From assembly GCF_024505165.1 (NCBI RefSeq), contig NZ_JANIBK010000025.1, forward strand, positions 1-39,847: a stretch of DNA of 39,847 bases, in the 5' to 3' direction. The DNA comes from Methylomonas rivi (lineage in GTDB: Bacteria > Pseudomonadota > Gammaproteobacteria > Methylococcales > Methylomonadaceae). The notes beneath the pieces are model-generated. The model saw only the letters and a list, made by a program, of their open reading frames with translations. It ran no database searches and had not been told where the DNA came from. Positions 15,266-22,786 of this stretch are shown here, one piece after another. How positions within the stretch are numbered: position 1 is the stretch's first letter; every line of letters begins with the position of its first letter. The position numbers and the translations under genes were made by a program.

Positions 15266-17473
15266 ATGTCGATTGATCTGGACGATGAAATTTTACAAGA
15301 TTTTCTGGTGGAAGCCGGAGAGATTCTTGAAAAGCTGAGCGAACAATTGGTTGAGCTTGAACAATCGCCGGATGATTACGATTTGCTTAATGCTATTTTT
15401 CGAGGTTTTCATACCGTTAAAGGCGGCGCGGGTTTTTTAGCGATTCACGAGCTGGTCGAAATTTGCCATAGCGCGGAAGATGTTTTCAACGTGTTGCGGC
15501 AAGGGGACCGGAAAGTCACTCCGGACCTGATGGACGTTATTTTGCAAGTCCTGGATATCGTCAACGAGATGTTTTCTCAAGTCCGGGCAGGGCAATCCCC
15601 GCATACCGCGCCGGCGGATTTGCTGACGCGATTAAAATCCTACGCCAGCGCGGATGCCGGGCCGGCTGCCGCCCAGCCGGCCGGTACCATTGAGCCGGCG
15701 CTTCTCGCCGATGAGCCCATAGCCGAAAGCGCTTCCGCCTTGGATCAAGTGGCACGGGAATTTGAGGCCATGCTGGATCCCGACGAATTGACGGCGGGCG
15801 CGGAATCCGGCGCGGATGACGATATTACCGAGGAAGAGTTTGAGGACTTGCTCGATGCCCTGCATGGCAAGGGCGGCTCTCCCACGGCCAAAGCCTCGAC
15901 GCCCGCCCCACCCGCCGCTAAAGAGAGCGGTGACGACGAGATTAGCGAGGACGAATTCGAAAATCTGCTGGATGAGTTGCACGGCAAAGGACAATTCAAG
16001 GCGCCGGTATTGCCTAATAATCCTCCGGCCGATTCGGGCGACATTACCGAGGAAGAGTTCGATCAGTTGCTGGATGAATTGCACGGCAAGGGTAAATTCG
16101 ATCCCGCCGCCGTACAACAAAACCTGGAGTCGATTCCCTCCCCGCCACCGCCCGAACCGATAAAACCGCAAGCGGCCGAGCCGGGGAAAACGGCGCCCGA
16201 AAAAACTCAAGCCGTTGCCGGGCAGGAAAAACCGATAGCCAAAGCCGGCGTTGGAGATACTGTTGCCGCGGACAAGGCCAAACCTCCCGCCGCCGCCCAG
16301 GCCGATACCACGGTGCGTGTCGATACCCAAATTCTCGACGATATTATGAATATGGTCGGCGAATTGGTTTTAGTGCGTAACCGCTTCCAAACCTTAAAGG
16401 CCTCCTCGGAAGCCGGCGAGCAATTATCCAAGGCCATTTCCAATTTGGATGTGGTGACGGCCGATTTGCAACTGGCCGTCATGAAAACGCGCATGCAGCC
16501 GATCAAAAAAGTATTCGGCCGTTTTCCGCGGGTGGTGCGCGATTTGGCCAGAAGTTTGAAAAAGGAAATCCGGCTGGAATTGATCGGCGAAGAAACCGAT
16601 TTGGACAAAAACCTGGTGGAAGCCCTGGCCGATCCCTTGGTGCATTTGGTCCGTAATGCCGTGGACCACGGTATCGAAATGCCGGATGAGCGCGCGGCAA
16701 AAGGCAAGCCGCGCGAAGGGGTGGTGATACTCAAGGCTTCTCAGGAAGGCGATCATATCCAGCTGTCCATTCAGGATGACGGCAAAGGCATGAACCCTGA
16801 TGTGTTGCGTGCCAAGGTCGTTGAAAAAGGTTTGATGGATGAGGAAAGCGCGGCCAGACTGGACGACAAGGAATGTTACAACCTGATTTTCCTGCCGGGA
16901 TTTTCCACTAAGGTCGAAATTTCCGACGTTTCCGGCCGTGGCGTGGGCATGGATGTGGTGAAAACCCGTATCGCGCAAATGAACGGTGTGGTGGAAATCA
17001 ATTCCATGGAAGGCAGGGGTAGCACCATCATCATCAAAGTACCGTTGACGCTGGCTATCATGCCGACGCTGATGGTTAAGCTGCGCGGGCAGGCGTTTGC
17101 GCTGCCGTTGGCGAGCGTGTTGGAAATCTTGGATTTAGACCTGACTAAAACCAATAAAGTCGATAACCAATTGGTGGTTATGGTCAGAAACAAGGCCCTG
17201 CCGTTGTTTTATTTGAGCGAATGGCTGGTCAACGATCCGTATTACACCATAGACAAGCAGGCCACCAGTAGCCATGTCGTCGTGGTCAATGCCGGCGGCA
17301 GACAGGTCGGTTTTGTGGTCGATCAACTTATCGGTCAGGAAGAGGTTGTCATCAAGGCCTTGGGTGCCAAGCTACAGGGCATGGAAGGTTTGGCGGGTGC
17401 AACCATTACCGGTGACGGCAAAATAGCCTTGATTCTGGATGTGCCGGGGTTGATGAAAAAATACGCCAGTTAA
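15266..17473 (+). CDS. cheA: Chemotaxis histidine kinase CheA with triple acidic repeat
   Basis: Kinase that relays receptor state to CheY. The 735 residues contain an HPt domain with phospho-accepting H49 (FRGFHTVKGGAGFL), a long low-complexity region (about 130-345), dimerisation domain, HATPase domain (N box LVRNAVDHGIE near 460, DDGKGM) and a C-terminal CheW-like domain. I see no clear P2 (CheY-binding) domain. The low-complexity region holds three copies of an acidic motif, DITEEEFxxLLDxLHGKG, at about residues 184-202, 223-243 and 259-279. In Vibrio, a region between P2 and P3 of CheA (the LID) is bound by ParP, and parC-parP lie downstream here, so these repeats are candidate ParP docking sites. 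GAGGAA precedes the ATG. Confidence 0.96.
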   Translation: MSIDLDDEILQDFLVEAGEILEKLSEQLVELEQSPDDYDLLNAIFRGFHTVKGGAGFLAIHELVEICHSAEDVFNVLRQGDRKVTPDLMDVILQVLDIVNEMFSQVRAGQSPHTAPADLLTRLKSYASADAGPAAAQPAGTIEPALLADEPIAESASALDQVAREFEAMLDPDELTAGAESGADDDITEEEFEDLLDALHGKGGSPTAKASTPAPPAAKESGDDEISEDEFENLLDELHGKGQFKAPVLPNNPPADSGDITEEEFDQLLDELHGKGKFDPAAVQQNLESIPSPPPPEPIKPQAAEPGKTAPEKTQAVAGQEKPIAKAGVGDTVAADKAKPPAAAQADTTVRVDTQILDDIMNMVGELVLVRNRFQTLKASSEAGEQLSKAISNLDVVTADLQLAVMKTRMQPIKKVFGRFPRVVRDLARSLKKEIRLELIGEETDLDKNLVEALADPLVHLVRNAVDHGIEMPDERAAKGKPREGVVILKASQEGDHIQLSIQDDGKGMNPDVLRAKVVEKGLMDEESAARLDDKECYNLIFLPGFSTKVEISDVSGRGVGMDVVKTRIAQMNGVVEINSMEGRGSTIIIKVPLTLAIMPTLMVKLRGQAFALPLASVLEILDLDLTKTNKVDNQLVVMVRNKALPLFYLSEWLVNDPYYTIDKQATSSHVVVVNAGGRQVGFVVDQLIGQEEVVIKALGAKLQGMEGLAGATITGDGKIALILDVPGLMKKYAS
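15815..16102 (+). repeat. Three in-frame acidic repeats within cheA
   Basis: Three copies of a roughly 20-codon unit begin near 15815, 15932 and 16040. The shared peptide pattern is [ED]I[TS]E[ED]EF[ED]xLLD[AE]LHGKG, separated by Pro/Ala-rich spacers of about 15-20 residues. The LHGKG codons are closely similar between copies 2 and 3. Confidence 0.8.
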
Positions 17474-17665
17474 TCCCGCCGGACGTTCAATGTGGCGGCA
17501 TAAGCATGCGTCGGCTGTTTGACGGGTTGGAAGGGAATATTTTTTCGCTGCAAGCAAGTAATACTGTCGAAAGACGAGAGCCGGGGGCCATGTTTGGCCG
17601 ACAATGACGTCGGCAAAAGCCCGTTACCCGGATAATTTGGCCCGCGCATTTTAATAGTTGAATTG

Positions 17666-18412
17666 ATGGATATTCTAAGCATCATTGGAGTTCTGGTCGG
17701 GTTTTCCTCCATCATCGGCGGCAATCTGATGGCGGGCGGCGAACTGGATTCCCTGATAAATTTTCATGCCTTTGTGATTGTGGTGGGCGGAACCTTGGGC
17801 GCGACGCTGTTGCAATTTCCGCCCAAGGTTTTTTGGCGCGGATTGCAGATCAGCGCGTGGATTTTAGTGCCGGAAAAACTCCAAATGAGTAAGCAGATCG
17901 ACAAGATTGTGCATTGGAGCTCGATGGCCAGAAAAGAAGGCCTTTTAGGATTGGAAACGGTCATCGATAACGAAAAAGACGGTTTCGCCAAAAAAGGTTT
18001 GCAGCTATTGGTCGACGGCAATGAGCCGGAAGTAATCCGCGATTGCCTGGAAGTGGAACTGGCAACCAAGGAGCATTTGGATATGCAGGCGGCGAAAGTG
18101 TTTGATGCCATGGGTGGGTATTCGCCAACCATTGGCATCATCGGCGCGGTTATCGGCCTGATTCATGTCATGCAGAATCTGGCCAAGCCGGAATTGCTGG
18201 GTAGCGGGATTGCCACGGCTTTTGTGGCGACCATTTACGGTGTCGGCTTGGCAAATCTGTTGTTTATCCCTATTGCGAACAAACTAAAAGCCCATATCTT
18301 CAGGGCTTCTCAAGCGCGGGAAATGGTCATCGAAGGCATTTCGTCGATTGCCGAGGGTGAAAATCCGCGCAATATCGAATTAAAGCTGTCCGGCTTTCTG
18401 TTGGAAAAATAG
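17666..18412 (+). CDS. motC: Flagellar stator subunit MotC (MotA/PomA family)
   Basis: Four-helix ion-channel subunit of the flagellar stator. ATG at 17666 gives 248 residues; a TTG precedes it by one codon. The family features are visible: an N-terminal helix pair (ILSIIGVLVGFSSIIGGN, FVIVVGGTLGATLLQF), a large cytoplasmic loop with charged residues that contacts FliG, and the Pro-containing helices (YSPTIGIIGAVIGLIHVM and FVATIYGVGLANLLFIPIA). Position before a MotB-like gene and after cheA matches pseudomonad motCD rather than motAB. The gap from cheA is 192 bases, where many relatives carry cheB. Confidence 0.93.
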   Translation: MDILSIIGVLVGFSSIIGGNLMAGGELDSLINFHAFVIVVGGTLGATLLQFPPKVFWRGLQISAWILVPEKLQMSKQIDKIVHWSSMARKEGLLGLETVIDNEKDGFAKKGLQLLVDGNEPEVIRDCLEVELATKEHLDMQAAKVFDAMGGYSPTIGIIGAVIGLIHVMQNLAKPELLGSGIATAFVATIYGVGLANLLFIPIANKLKAHIFRASQAREMVIEGISSIAEGENPRNIELKLSGFLLEK

Positions 18413-18427
18413 TTTTCCGGATTGATT

Positions 18428-19342
18428 ATGGCCAGACGCAGAAAAAGGATAATTGATGACGGGGAACATCCGGATCGCTGGATGGTGTCCTTTGCCGACT
18501 TCATTACCTTGCTGTTTGCGTTTTTTGTAGTGATGTATTCGATTTCATCGGTCAACAAGGGCAAGTACGAAACGTTTTCCGAATCGCTCGACCAGGCTCT
18601 GTTCCATAACGAAAAAGTGCAAAAAGAAGCCGAGCCGATTCAGATCGGTACGATTCCGACCCGCATACAGCCTATTGAGCTGCCCAATTTGGTGACGGTC
18701 ACCGAAGAAGAGCACCAACTCAGCGAAGAAATCATGGAAGAAAAGCGCCGCCTGAATGAAGTGTCCGATGAATTTCAACGGGCCCTGCAGCCCTTCGTCG
18801 AGAGCCAGCTGGTGGGCATCAAAAAGCACGATTTTTGGGTTGAGTTGGAAATGAACAGCGAATTGCTGTTTGCCAGCGGCAAGGCCGAATTATCCGTCAA
18901 GGCTCTTCCGGTGCTGGAGAAAGTGGCCGAGGTCGTGCGAGGCGTGCCCAACGTCATTAATATCGAAGGATATACCGACGATGTGCCGATTTCTACCGGC
19001 ATTTATCCGTCCAATTGGGATTTGTCGTCGGCGCGCGCCACCAGCGTGGTAAAGGAATTAATTAAAAACAATATTCCGCCTACCCGTTTATCCGCGGTCG
19101 GCTATGGAGAATTTCATCCCATTGCCGATAACACATCCGAGGAAGGGCGATTTAAGAATCGCCGTGTCGTTTTGGTGTTGATGTCGCAAGCATTTGCCCG
19201 CTACGGCATGACGGATAACGAACGGGCCAAGGCCTTAAAATTAGCGCCCCAAACCGAGGATGATCCGGCCCAACCAAGGGCCGCTCCTCCACTTTTACCC
19301 GAACCCTCCCCAAGGACGCCTGAAATTCCGGCTCAATTATGA
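18428..19342 (+). CDS. motD: Flagellar stator subunit MotD (MotB family)
   Basis: Single-pass stator subunit that anchors to peptidoglycan. ATG at 18428 gives 304 residues; the in-frame TTG two codons earlier is less likely. A basic cytoplasmic start (MARRRKR) leads to the membrane helix SFADFITLLFAFFVVMYS, which holds the ion-binding Asp at residue 24. A periplasmic coiled region and an OmpA-like domain follow (IEGYTDDVPIS ... SSARATSVVKEL, RLSAVGYGEFHP, NRRVVLVL). The C-terminus is Pro-rich. Ion specificity cannot be read from this sequence. The stop overlaps parC (ATGA). Confidence 0.94.
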   Translation: MARRRKRIIDDGEHPDRWMVSFADFITLLFAFFVVMYSISSVNKGKYETFSESLDQALFHNEKVQKEAEPIQIGTIPTRIQPIELPNLVTVTEEEHQLSEEIMEEKRRLNEVSDEFQRALQPFVESQLVGIKKHDFWVELEMNSELLFASGKAELSVKALPVLEKVAEVVRGVPNVINIEGYTDDVPISTGIYPSNWDLSSARATSVVKELIKNNIPPTRLSAVGYGEFHPIADNTSEEGRFKNRRVVLVLMSQAFARYGMTDNERAKALKLAPQTEDDPAQPRAAPPLLPEPSPRTPEIPAQL

Positions 19343-20142
19343 AGATATGGTCTGTTTCCAATCAAAAAGGCGGCGTGGGCAAAACCACTTCCGTGGTGAC
19401 GCTGGGAGGCTTGCTGTCGTCTTGGGGTTTCAGAACCTTGTTGGTCGATTTGGATCCGCACGGCTCCTTGACCAGTTATTTCAAAATGAATCCCGATGAA
19501 GTCGAGCTTGGCGTCTATAACTTGTTTCGGGATACCAGCGAGAAAAAAAAGCATGTCGATCCGGCTATCTACATAGCCCAAACCGAATTTGACGGCTTGG
19601 CCGTGTTGCCGGCTTCGACCGCCATCGCCACCCTGGACAGGCAGGTGGCGCAGATGGGCGGGATGGGCTTGGTGGTGGCGACGGCACTGGGCAAATTAAA
19701 AGATCGCTATGACTATGTCATTATCGACAGCCCGCCGATGCTGGGTGTGTTGATGATCAATGCACTGGCTGCATGCGATCATTTGATTATTCCGGTTTTA
19801 GCCGAGTTTTTGGCCCTGAAAGGTTTGGACAGAATGGTGCATACCATTAATATGGTGTTTCATTCCCGCAAAACCGCGCCCAAATTTACCATCGTTCCGA
19901 CTATGTTCGACAAGCGTACCAAGGCAGCCAGGGAAAGTCTGGTGGCTTTGCACCAGCAATATCCGTATAACGCCTGGGAGTCGGTAGTGCCGGTCGATAC
20001 CAAAGTACGGGATGCCAGCCGCGAAGGGGTGCCCTTGCCGATATTCGATAAAACCGCCAAGGCGGTTGAGGCCTATTCGGCATTATTGGAACTATTATTG
20101 CTTGAAAAATCCGGAGACAAACCTTTGGCGACTCGGACATGA
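19339..20142 (+). CDS. parC: ParA-like ATPase ParC, polar placement of chemotaxis arrays
   Basis: ParA/Soj-family ATPase. In Vibrio and Pseudomonas the protein at this position recruits chemotaxis arrays to the flagellated pole and segregates them at division; it is not chromosomal ParA. The 267 residues have the deviant Walker A KGGVGKTTS (10-18), LLVDLDPHGSLTSYF and DYVIIDSPPMLGVLMINAL. There is no parB and no parS-like context, while motD, parP and cheW flank it, which settles the role. It overlaps motD and parP by four bases each. Confidence 0.92.
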   Translation: MKIWSVSNQKGGVGKTTSVVTLGGLLSSWGFRTLLVDLDPHGSLTSYFKMNPDEVELGVYNLFRDTSEKKKHVDPAIYIAQTEFDGLAVLPASTAIATLDRQVAQMGGMGLVVATALGKLKDRYDYVIIDSPPMLGVLMINALAACDHLIIPVLAEFLALKGLDRMVHTINMVFHSRKTAPKFTIVPTMFDKRTKAARESLVALHQQYPYNAWESVVPVDTKVRDASREGVPLPIFDKTAKAVEAYSALLELLLLEKSGDKPLATRT

Positions 20143-20834
20143 GGCAAACAAAACCACCGCAGCAGCAGATCGTACAGCAAAAGCTGGCCCTGGACGCTTA
20201 TCTGAGCACGTTGCTGGATGAAGTGCCCGAGGCGGTTCCGTCCGATGAACGGGCCGGAGTCGTTACGAAGCCGTTGGAAAAAGCGGTGGAGCCGGCGGTT
20301 CAGCAGGTTATTGCTACGCAGCCGCTGCAAAACGAACGGGTTGCGTTTGAAAAGCCGGTTAAACTTCACCCGCTATCGGTAATGCCGGATTGGGCGCAGC
20401 ATGAATTTCAAGCCTTGTTTTTTAAAGTTGAACATTTGATTCTGGCCGCGCCACTGACAGATTTGTCACGCACCATCAAAATCGACCGCAAGCCCGGTAA
20501 AATACCCGGGCAGCCCTCGTGGTTTCTGGGTTTGCTCGATGAAAACGACAGCCGGATAGGGGTGTTGGACACCGGACAATTGATCTTCGGAAAGCTGCGC
20601 GGCAGCCAGCGAGATTTGGAAGCAAACCCCTTTAAAAGCATTTTAATTACTCAGGACAAGCGTTGGGGGCTGGCATGCGACGAAATTTTGTCGATAGGCA
20701 AGTTAAAACCGGATAAAGTCCGCTGGCGCACCAGCCGGCAAAAAAAGCCCTGGCTGATTGGCACGGTGATAGAAGAATTAACGGCTATTATCGACTTGCA
20801 AGAGTTGGTACCGCATCGAAAAAGAAAAACCTAA
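20139..20834 (+). CDS. parP: CheW-domain array-coupling protein ParP
   Basis: Links ParC to CheA and helps stabilise polar arrays. The 231-residue protein has an N-terminal variable region of about 80 residues (Gln/Pro/Val-rich) and a divergent C-terminal CheW-like domain (ILAAPLTDLSRTIKIDRKPG, WFLGLLDENDSRIGVLDTGQ, WGLACDEILSIGKLKPDKV). This corresponds to the AIF domain that, in Vibrio, binds the CheA LID region. Its overlap with parC and position before cheW match that system. Confidence 0.9.
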   Translation: MRQTKPPQQQIVQQKLALDAYLSTLLDEVPEAVPSDERAGVVTKPLEKAVEPAVQQVIATQPLQNERVAFEKPVKLHPLSVMPDWAQHEFQALFFKVEHLILAAPLTDLSRTIKIDRKPGKIPGQPSWFLGLLDENDSRIGVLDTGQLIFGKLRGSQRDLEANPFKSILITQDKRWGLACDEILSIGKLKPDKVRWRTSRQKKPWLIGTVIEELTAIIDLQELVPHRKRKT

Positions 20835-20852
20835 CCCTTTTGGATAAACGAC

Positions 20853-21326
20853 ATGAGCGAAGATAGAAAACAAAGCGACCCCATCATGCAGTGGGTGACT
20901 TTTTGCCTGGGCGATGAAAAGTACGGTATTAACGTCATGCAGGTGCAGGAAGTATTGCGTATCACCGAGATAGCCCCCGTGCCCGGCGCGCCGTCTTATG
21001 TTTTGGGCATTATCAATCTGCGCGGTAATGTGGTCACGGTCATCGATACCCGCAATCGCTTCGGCTTGCCTTCCAAGGAGCCCGACGATGCCGCCCGCGT
21101 GGTCATTATCGAAACCGACAAGCATATCATCGGTATTTTGGTAGACAGCGTGGCCGAGGTCGTGGAAATGCGGGCGTCGGAAATCGAAACCGCGCCGAAT
21201 GTCGGTAACGAAGAAAATTCCAAATATATCCAAGGCGTGACCAGCCGCGATAACAAACTGTTGATTTTGGTCGATTTAAACAGATTCCTCAGCGAAGATG
21301 AAAAAGCAGAATTGGATATGTTCTAG
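20853..21326 (+). CDS. cheW: Chemotaxis coupling protein CheW
   Basis: Adaptor that connects chemoreceptors to CheA. The 157 residues form one CheW domain: WVTFCLGDEKYGINVMQVQE, ITEIAPVPGAPSYVLGIINL, RGNVVTVIDTRNRFGL, and a C-terminal LLILVDLNRFLSEDE. No receptor genes occur in the window. The ribosome binding site is weak (GGAT). Confidence 0.96.
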   Translation: MSEDRKQSDPIMQWVTFCLGDEKYGINVMQVQEVLRITEIAPVPGAPSYVLGIINLRGNVVTVIDTRNRFGLPSKEPDDAARVVIIETDKHIIGILVDSVAEVVEMRASEIETAPNVGNEENSKYIQGVTSRDNKLLILVDLNRFLSEDEKAELDMF

Positions 21327-21351
21327 GGCTTTCTAGTTTTGGTATGCAGCC

Positions 21352-21528
21352 ATGTCGGAAATACCCCCAATATCGCCAAGCCCGGTATTGCCTATCGTGC
21401 ATAAAGTTGAGCGCGAAAAAGAGCGCGACAGGGACAAAGGCTCGCGGAAACCTAAAGGCGGTTCAGGGGCAGACCGACAATCGCCGCAAAATGAGCAAGC
21501 CGCTCAACATATCGATGAAATCGTGTAA
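21352..21528 (+). CDS. Small uncharacterised protein, 58 residues
   Basis: An ORF between cheW and the DUF2802 gene, encoding MSEIPPISPSPVLPIVHKVE at its start, then an Arg/Lys/Asp/Glu-rich middle (KEREKERDRDKGSRKPKGG in approximate composition) and a short C-terminus ending HIDEIV. It has no membrane segment and looks intrinsically disordered. The stop overlaps the next ATG (TAATG), which argues for real, coupled translation. The ribosome binding site is poor. I know of no function. Short charged proteins at the end of the cheW cluster are plausible in related genomes, but I cannot confirm homology from here. Confidence 0.6.
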   Translation: MSEIPPISPSPVLPIVHKVEREKERDRDKGSRKPKGGSGADRQSPQNEQAAQHIDEIV

Positions 21529-21947
21529 TGAATGAGACCGTTTTGCTGGCGATTGCCGGCGTGGTATCGGCGCTGTTTGCGCTCACGGCCGTTGCCTTGG
21601 TTTTGCTTTGGCGTCGGCAAAAAAGGCTTACACAGGAGTATCGGTTCCTGCGTTCGCAATTGCAGCGCAGCAGCGACGACGTGGCGGGGCTTTGCGCTGC
21701 CGCCATTGCGGTCGATAAGCGCTTGTCCGAAAGCGAGTCGCATTTAAATCGCATGCTTGAGGTTGTCAATGCGCCCCAACTTCAGCGCGAAGCGCTCGCC
21801 GCGGCAGTGGAAGAGGAGCCGCAGGGCGGTTATGCGTTGGCCATCGAAAAAATTCGCCGCGGTGCCGGTCTGGACGAGCTGGTAAAGAGTTGCGGATTAA
21901 CCCGCGACGAAGCCGTGTTGCTGATGCGCTTGCATGGGCGGCATTAA
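21528..21947 (+). CDS. DUF2802 domain protein
   Basis: Function unknown. The 139 residues comprise one N-terminal membrane helix (LLAIAGVVSALFALTAVALVLLW in approximate extent, residues 5-27), a coiled-coil-like stretch (about 33-75), and the C-terminal DUF2802-type segment (YALAIEKIRRGAGLDELVKS ... CGLTRDEAVLLMRLHG). Pseudomonas genomes carry a DUF2802 gene directly after cheW (PA1465 position), so it belongs to the same cluster. Membrane anchor plus small helical domain suggests an accessory role in arrays or motor, which is inference. It ends six bases before a convergent glycosyltransferase gene. Confidence 0.8.
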   Translation: MNETVLLAIAGVVSALFALTAVALVLLWRRQKRLTQEYRFLRSQLQRSSDDVAGLCAAAIAVDKRLSESESHLNRMLEVVNAPQLQREALAAAVEEEPQGGYALAIEKIRRGAGLDELVKSCGLTRDEAVLLMRLHGRH

Positions 21948-21953
21948 CACAGG

Positions 21954-22784
21954 TTATTGAATTTGGGTTGTATATTGGTCTACACCGGCTTGTGCCCGAA
22001 TTAAGGATTTCTGATTCAGACGGTCCATTAGGCGTTGGTAATTCCGGTCGTGCCGGCTGCGGTCGTTATGTGGATGCCAAAGATGGAAAACGGGCACGGC
22101 AAAGCGGCCTTCCTTGCGTCTAACGCCTGAATGGATCAGGCGTATCACTAAATCCGAGTCTTCGTACCCCCAGCCCTCGAAGACTTCGTCGAAACCGTTA
22201 ACAGCCATAAAATCGGTTTTCCAAATCGCCAAGTTGCAAGTCATGGCTTTTTGCCACAATTCGGGGTGGCGATAGCGCCAATGGCGGAATGGCAAACGGA
22301 CTAACGGCAATACGCGATTGATACGCCTGTGTAACCACAAGCCTAAAAAAAATCCCAATGACCCGCTGTGTAAAGCTATGTGCCGGTCCAGGACTTGGTG
22401 GGTATACGCTTCGGCTACCAACACCCGGTTGCCGGGGACGAAATAACCGGTTTCGGCCAAGTCGCGGTGGCGGGAGATAAAGCTCGGTAAAGCGACGCAG
22501 TCTCCGTCCATGAATAGCAAGTAATCGCCCTTGCTGAGCGCAGCGGCCTTGTTGCGTATGGTGCCGGCCCGAAACCCCTTGTCTTCGTGACGGACATGTC
22601 GTATCGGAATGTGGCTGCGCTGTTGAATGCCGGCTATTAATTGTTGCGTCGGCGCGCTTGAACCGTCGTCGGCAATAATGACCTCAAAATTGCCGTCTTG
22701 CTGGGCCAATAAACTGGCAAGGCAGGCGGCAAGCGCTTCCGGCCAGTTATAGGTGGTTACAATGACCGAAATCAGGCTGGGCAT
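21954..22784 (-). CDS. GT2 family glycosyltransferase (with galactosyltransferase-like C-terminus)
   Basis: Probable sugar transferase for lipopolysaccharide core or surface polysaccharide. The 276 residues show a GT-A fold nucleotide-binding start (SVIVTTYNWPEAL), D39-D40 in VIIADDGSS, the metal-binding DxD at 93-95 (FMDGDCV), and a C-terminal acceptor/base motif GFDEVFEGWGYEDSDLVIRL (ED at 208-209). This arrangement resembles the chondroitin-polymerase and galactosyltransferase-like branch. Donor and acceptor cannot be named. It is the last gene of the five-gene minus-strand cluster, starting two bases after the previous stop. Confidence 0.85.
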   Translation of the reverse strand: MPSLISVIVTTYNWPEALAACLASLLAQQDGNFEVIIADDGSSAPTQQLIAGIQQRSHIPIRHVRHEDKGFRAGTIRNKAAALSKGDYLLFMDGDCVALPSFISRHRDLAETGYFVPGNRVLVAEAYTHQVLDRHIALHSGSLGFFLGLWLHRRINRVLPLVRLPFRHWRYRHPELWQKAMTCNLAIWKTDFMAVNGFDEVFEGWGYEDSDLVIRLIHSGVRRKEGRFAVPVFHLWHPHNDRSRHDRNYQRLMDRLNQKSLIRAQAGVDQYTTQIQ

Positions 22785-22786
22785 GG

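Noticed and set aside
15815-16102. CRISPR-like repeat array
   Set aside because: The repeats are protein-coding, in frame within cheA, degenerate at DNA level and only three in number.
15632-16330. 232-codon Gly/Arg-rich frame antisense to cheA
   Set aside because: It mirrors the repetitive acidic linker of CheA; its regular pattern is simply the complement of that repeat.
17506-17607. 33-residue ORF between cheA and motC
   Set aside because: No ribosome binding site, no hydrophobic or conserved-looking segment, and no resemblance to a cheB fragment.
17581-17640. Sigma-28 promoter before motC (GCCGACAA resembles the -10 element GCCGATAA)
   Set aside because: No TAAA- or TCAA-like element occurs 15 bases upstream; the nearest AAAG is about 23 bases away.
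19339-20834. Plasmid or chromosome partition locus (ParA-like gene followed by a second gene)
   Set aside because: The second gene encodes a CheW-like domain, not ParB, and the surroundings are motility genes, so this is ParC/ParP.
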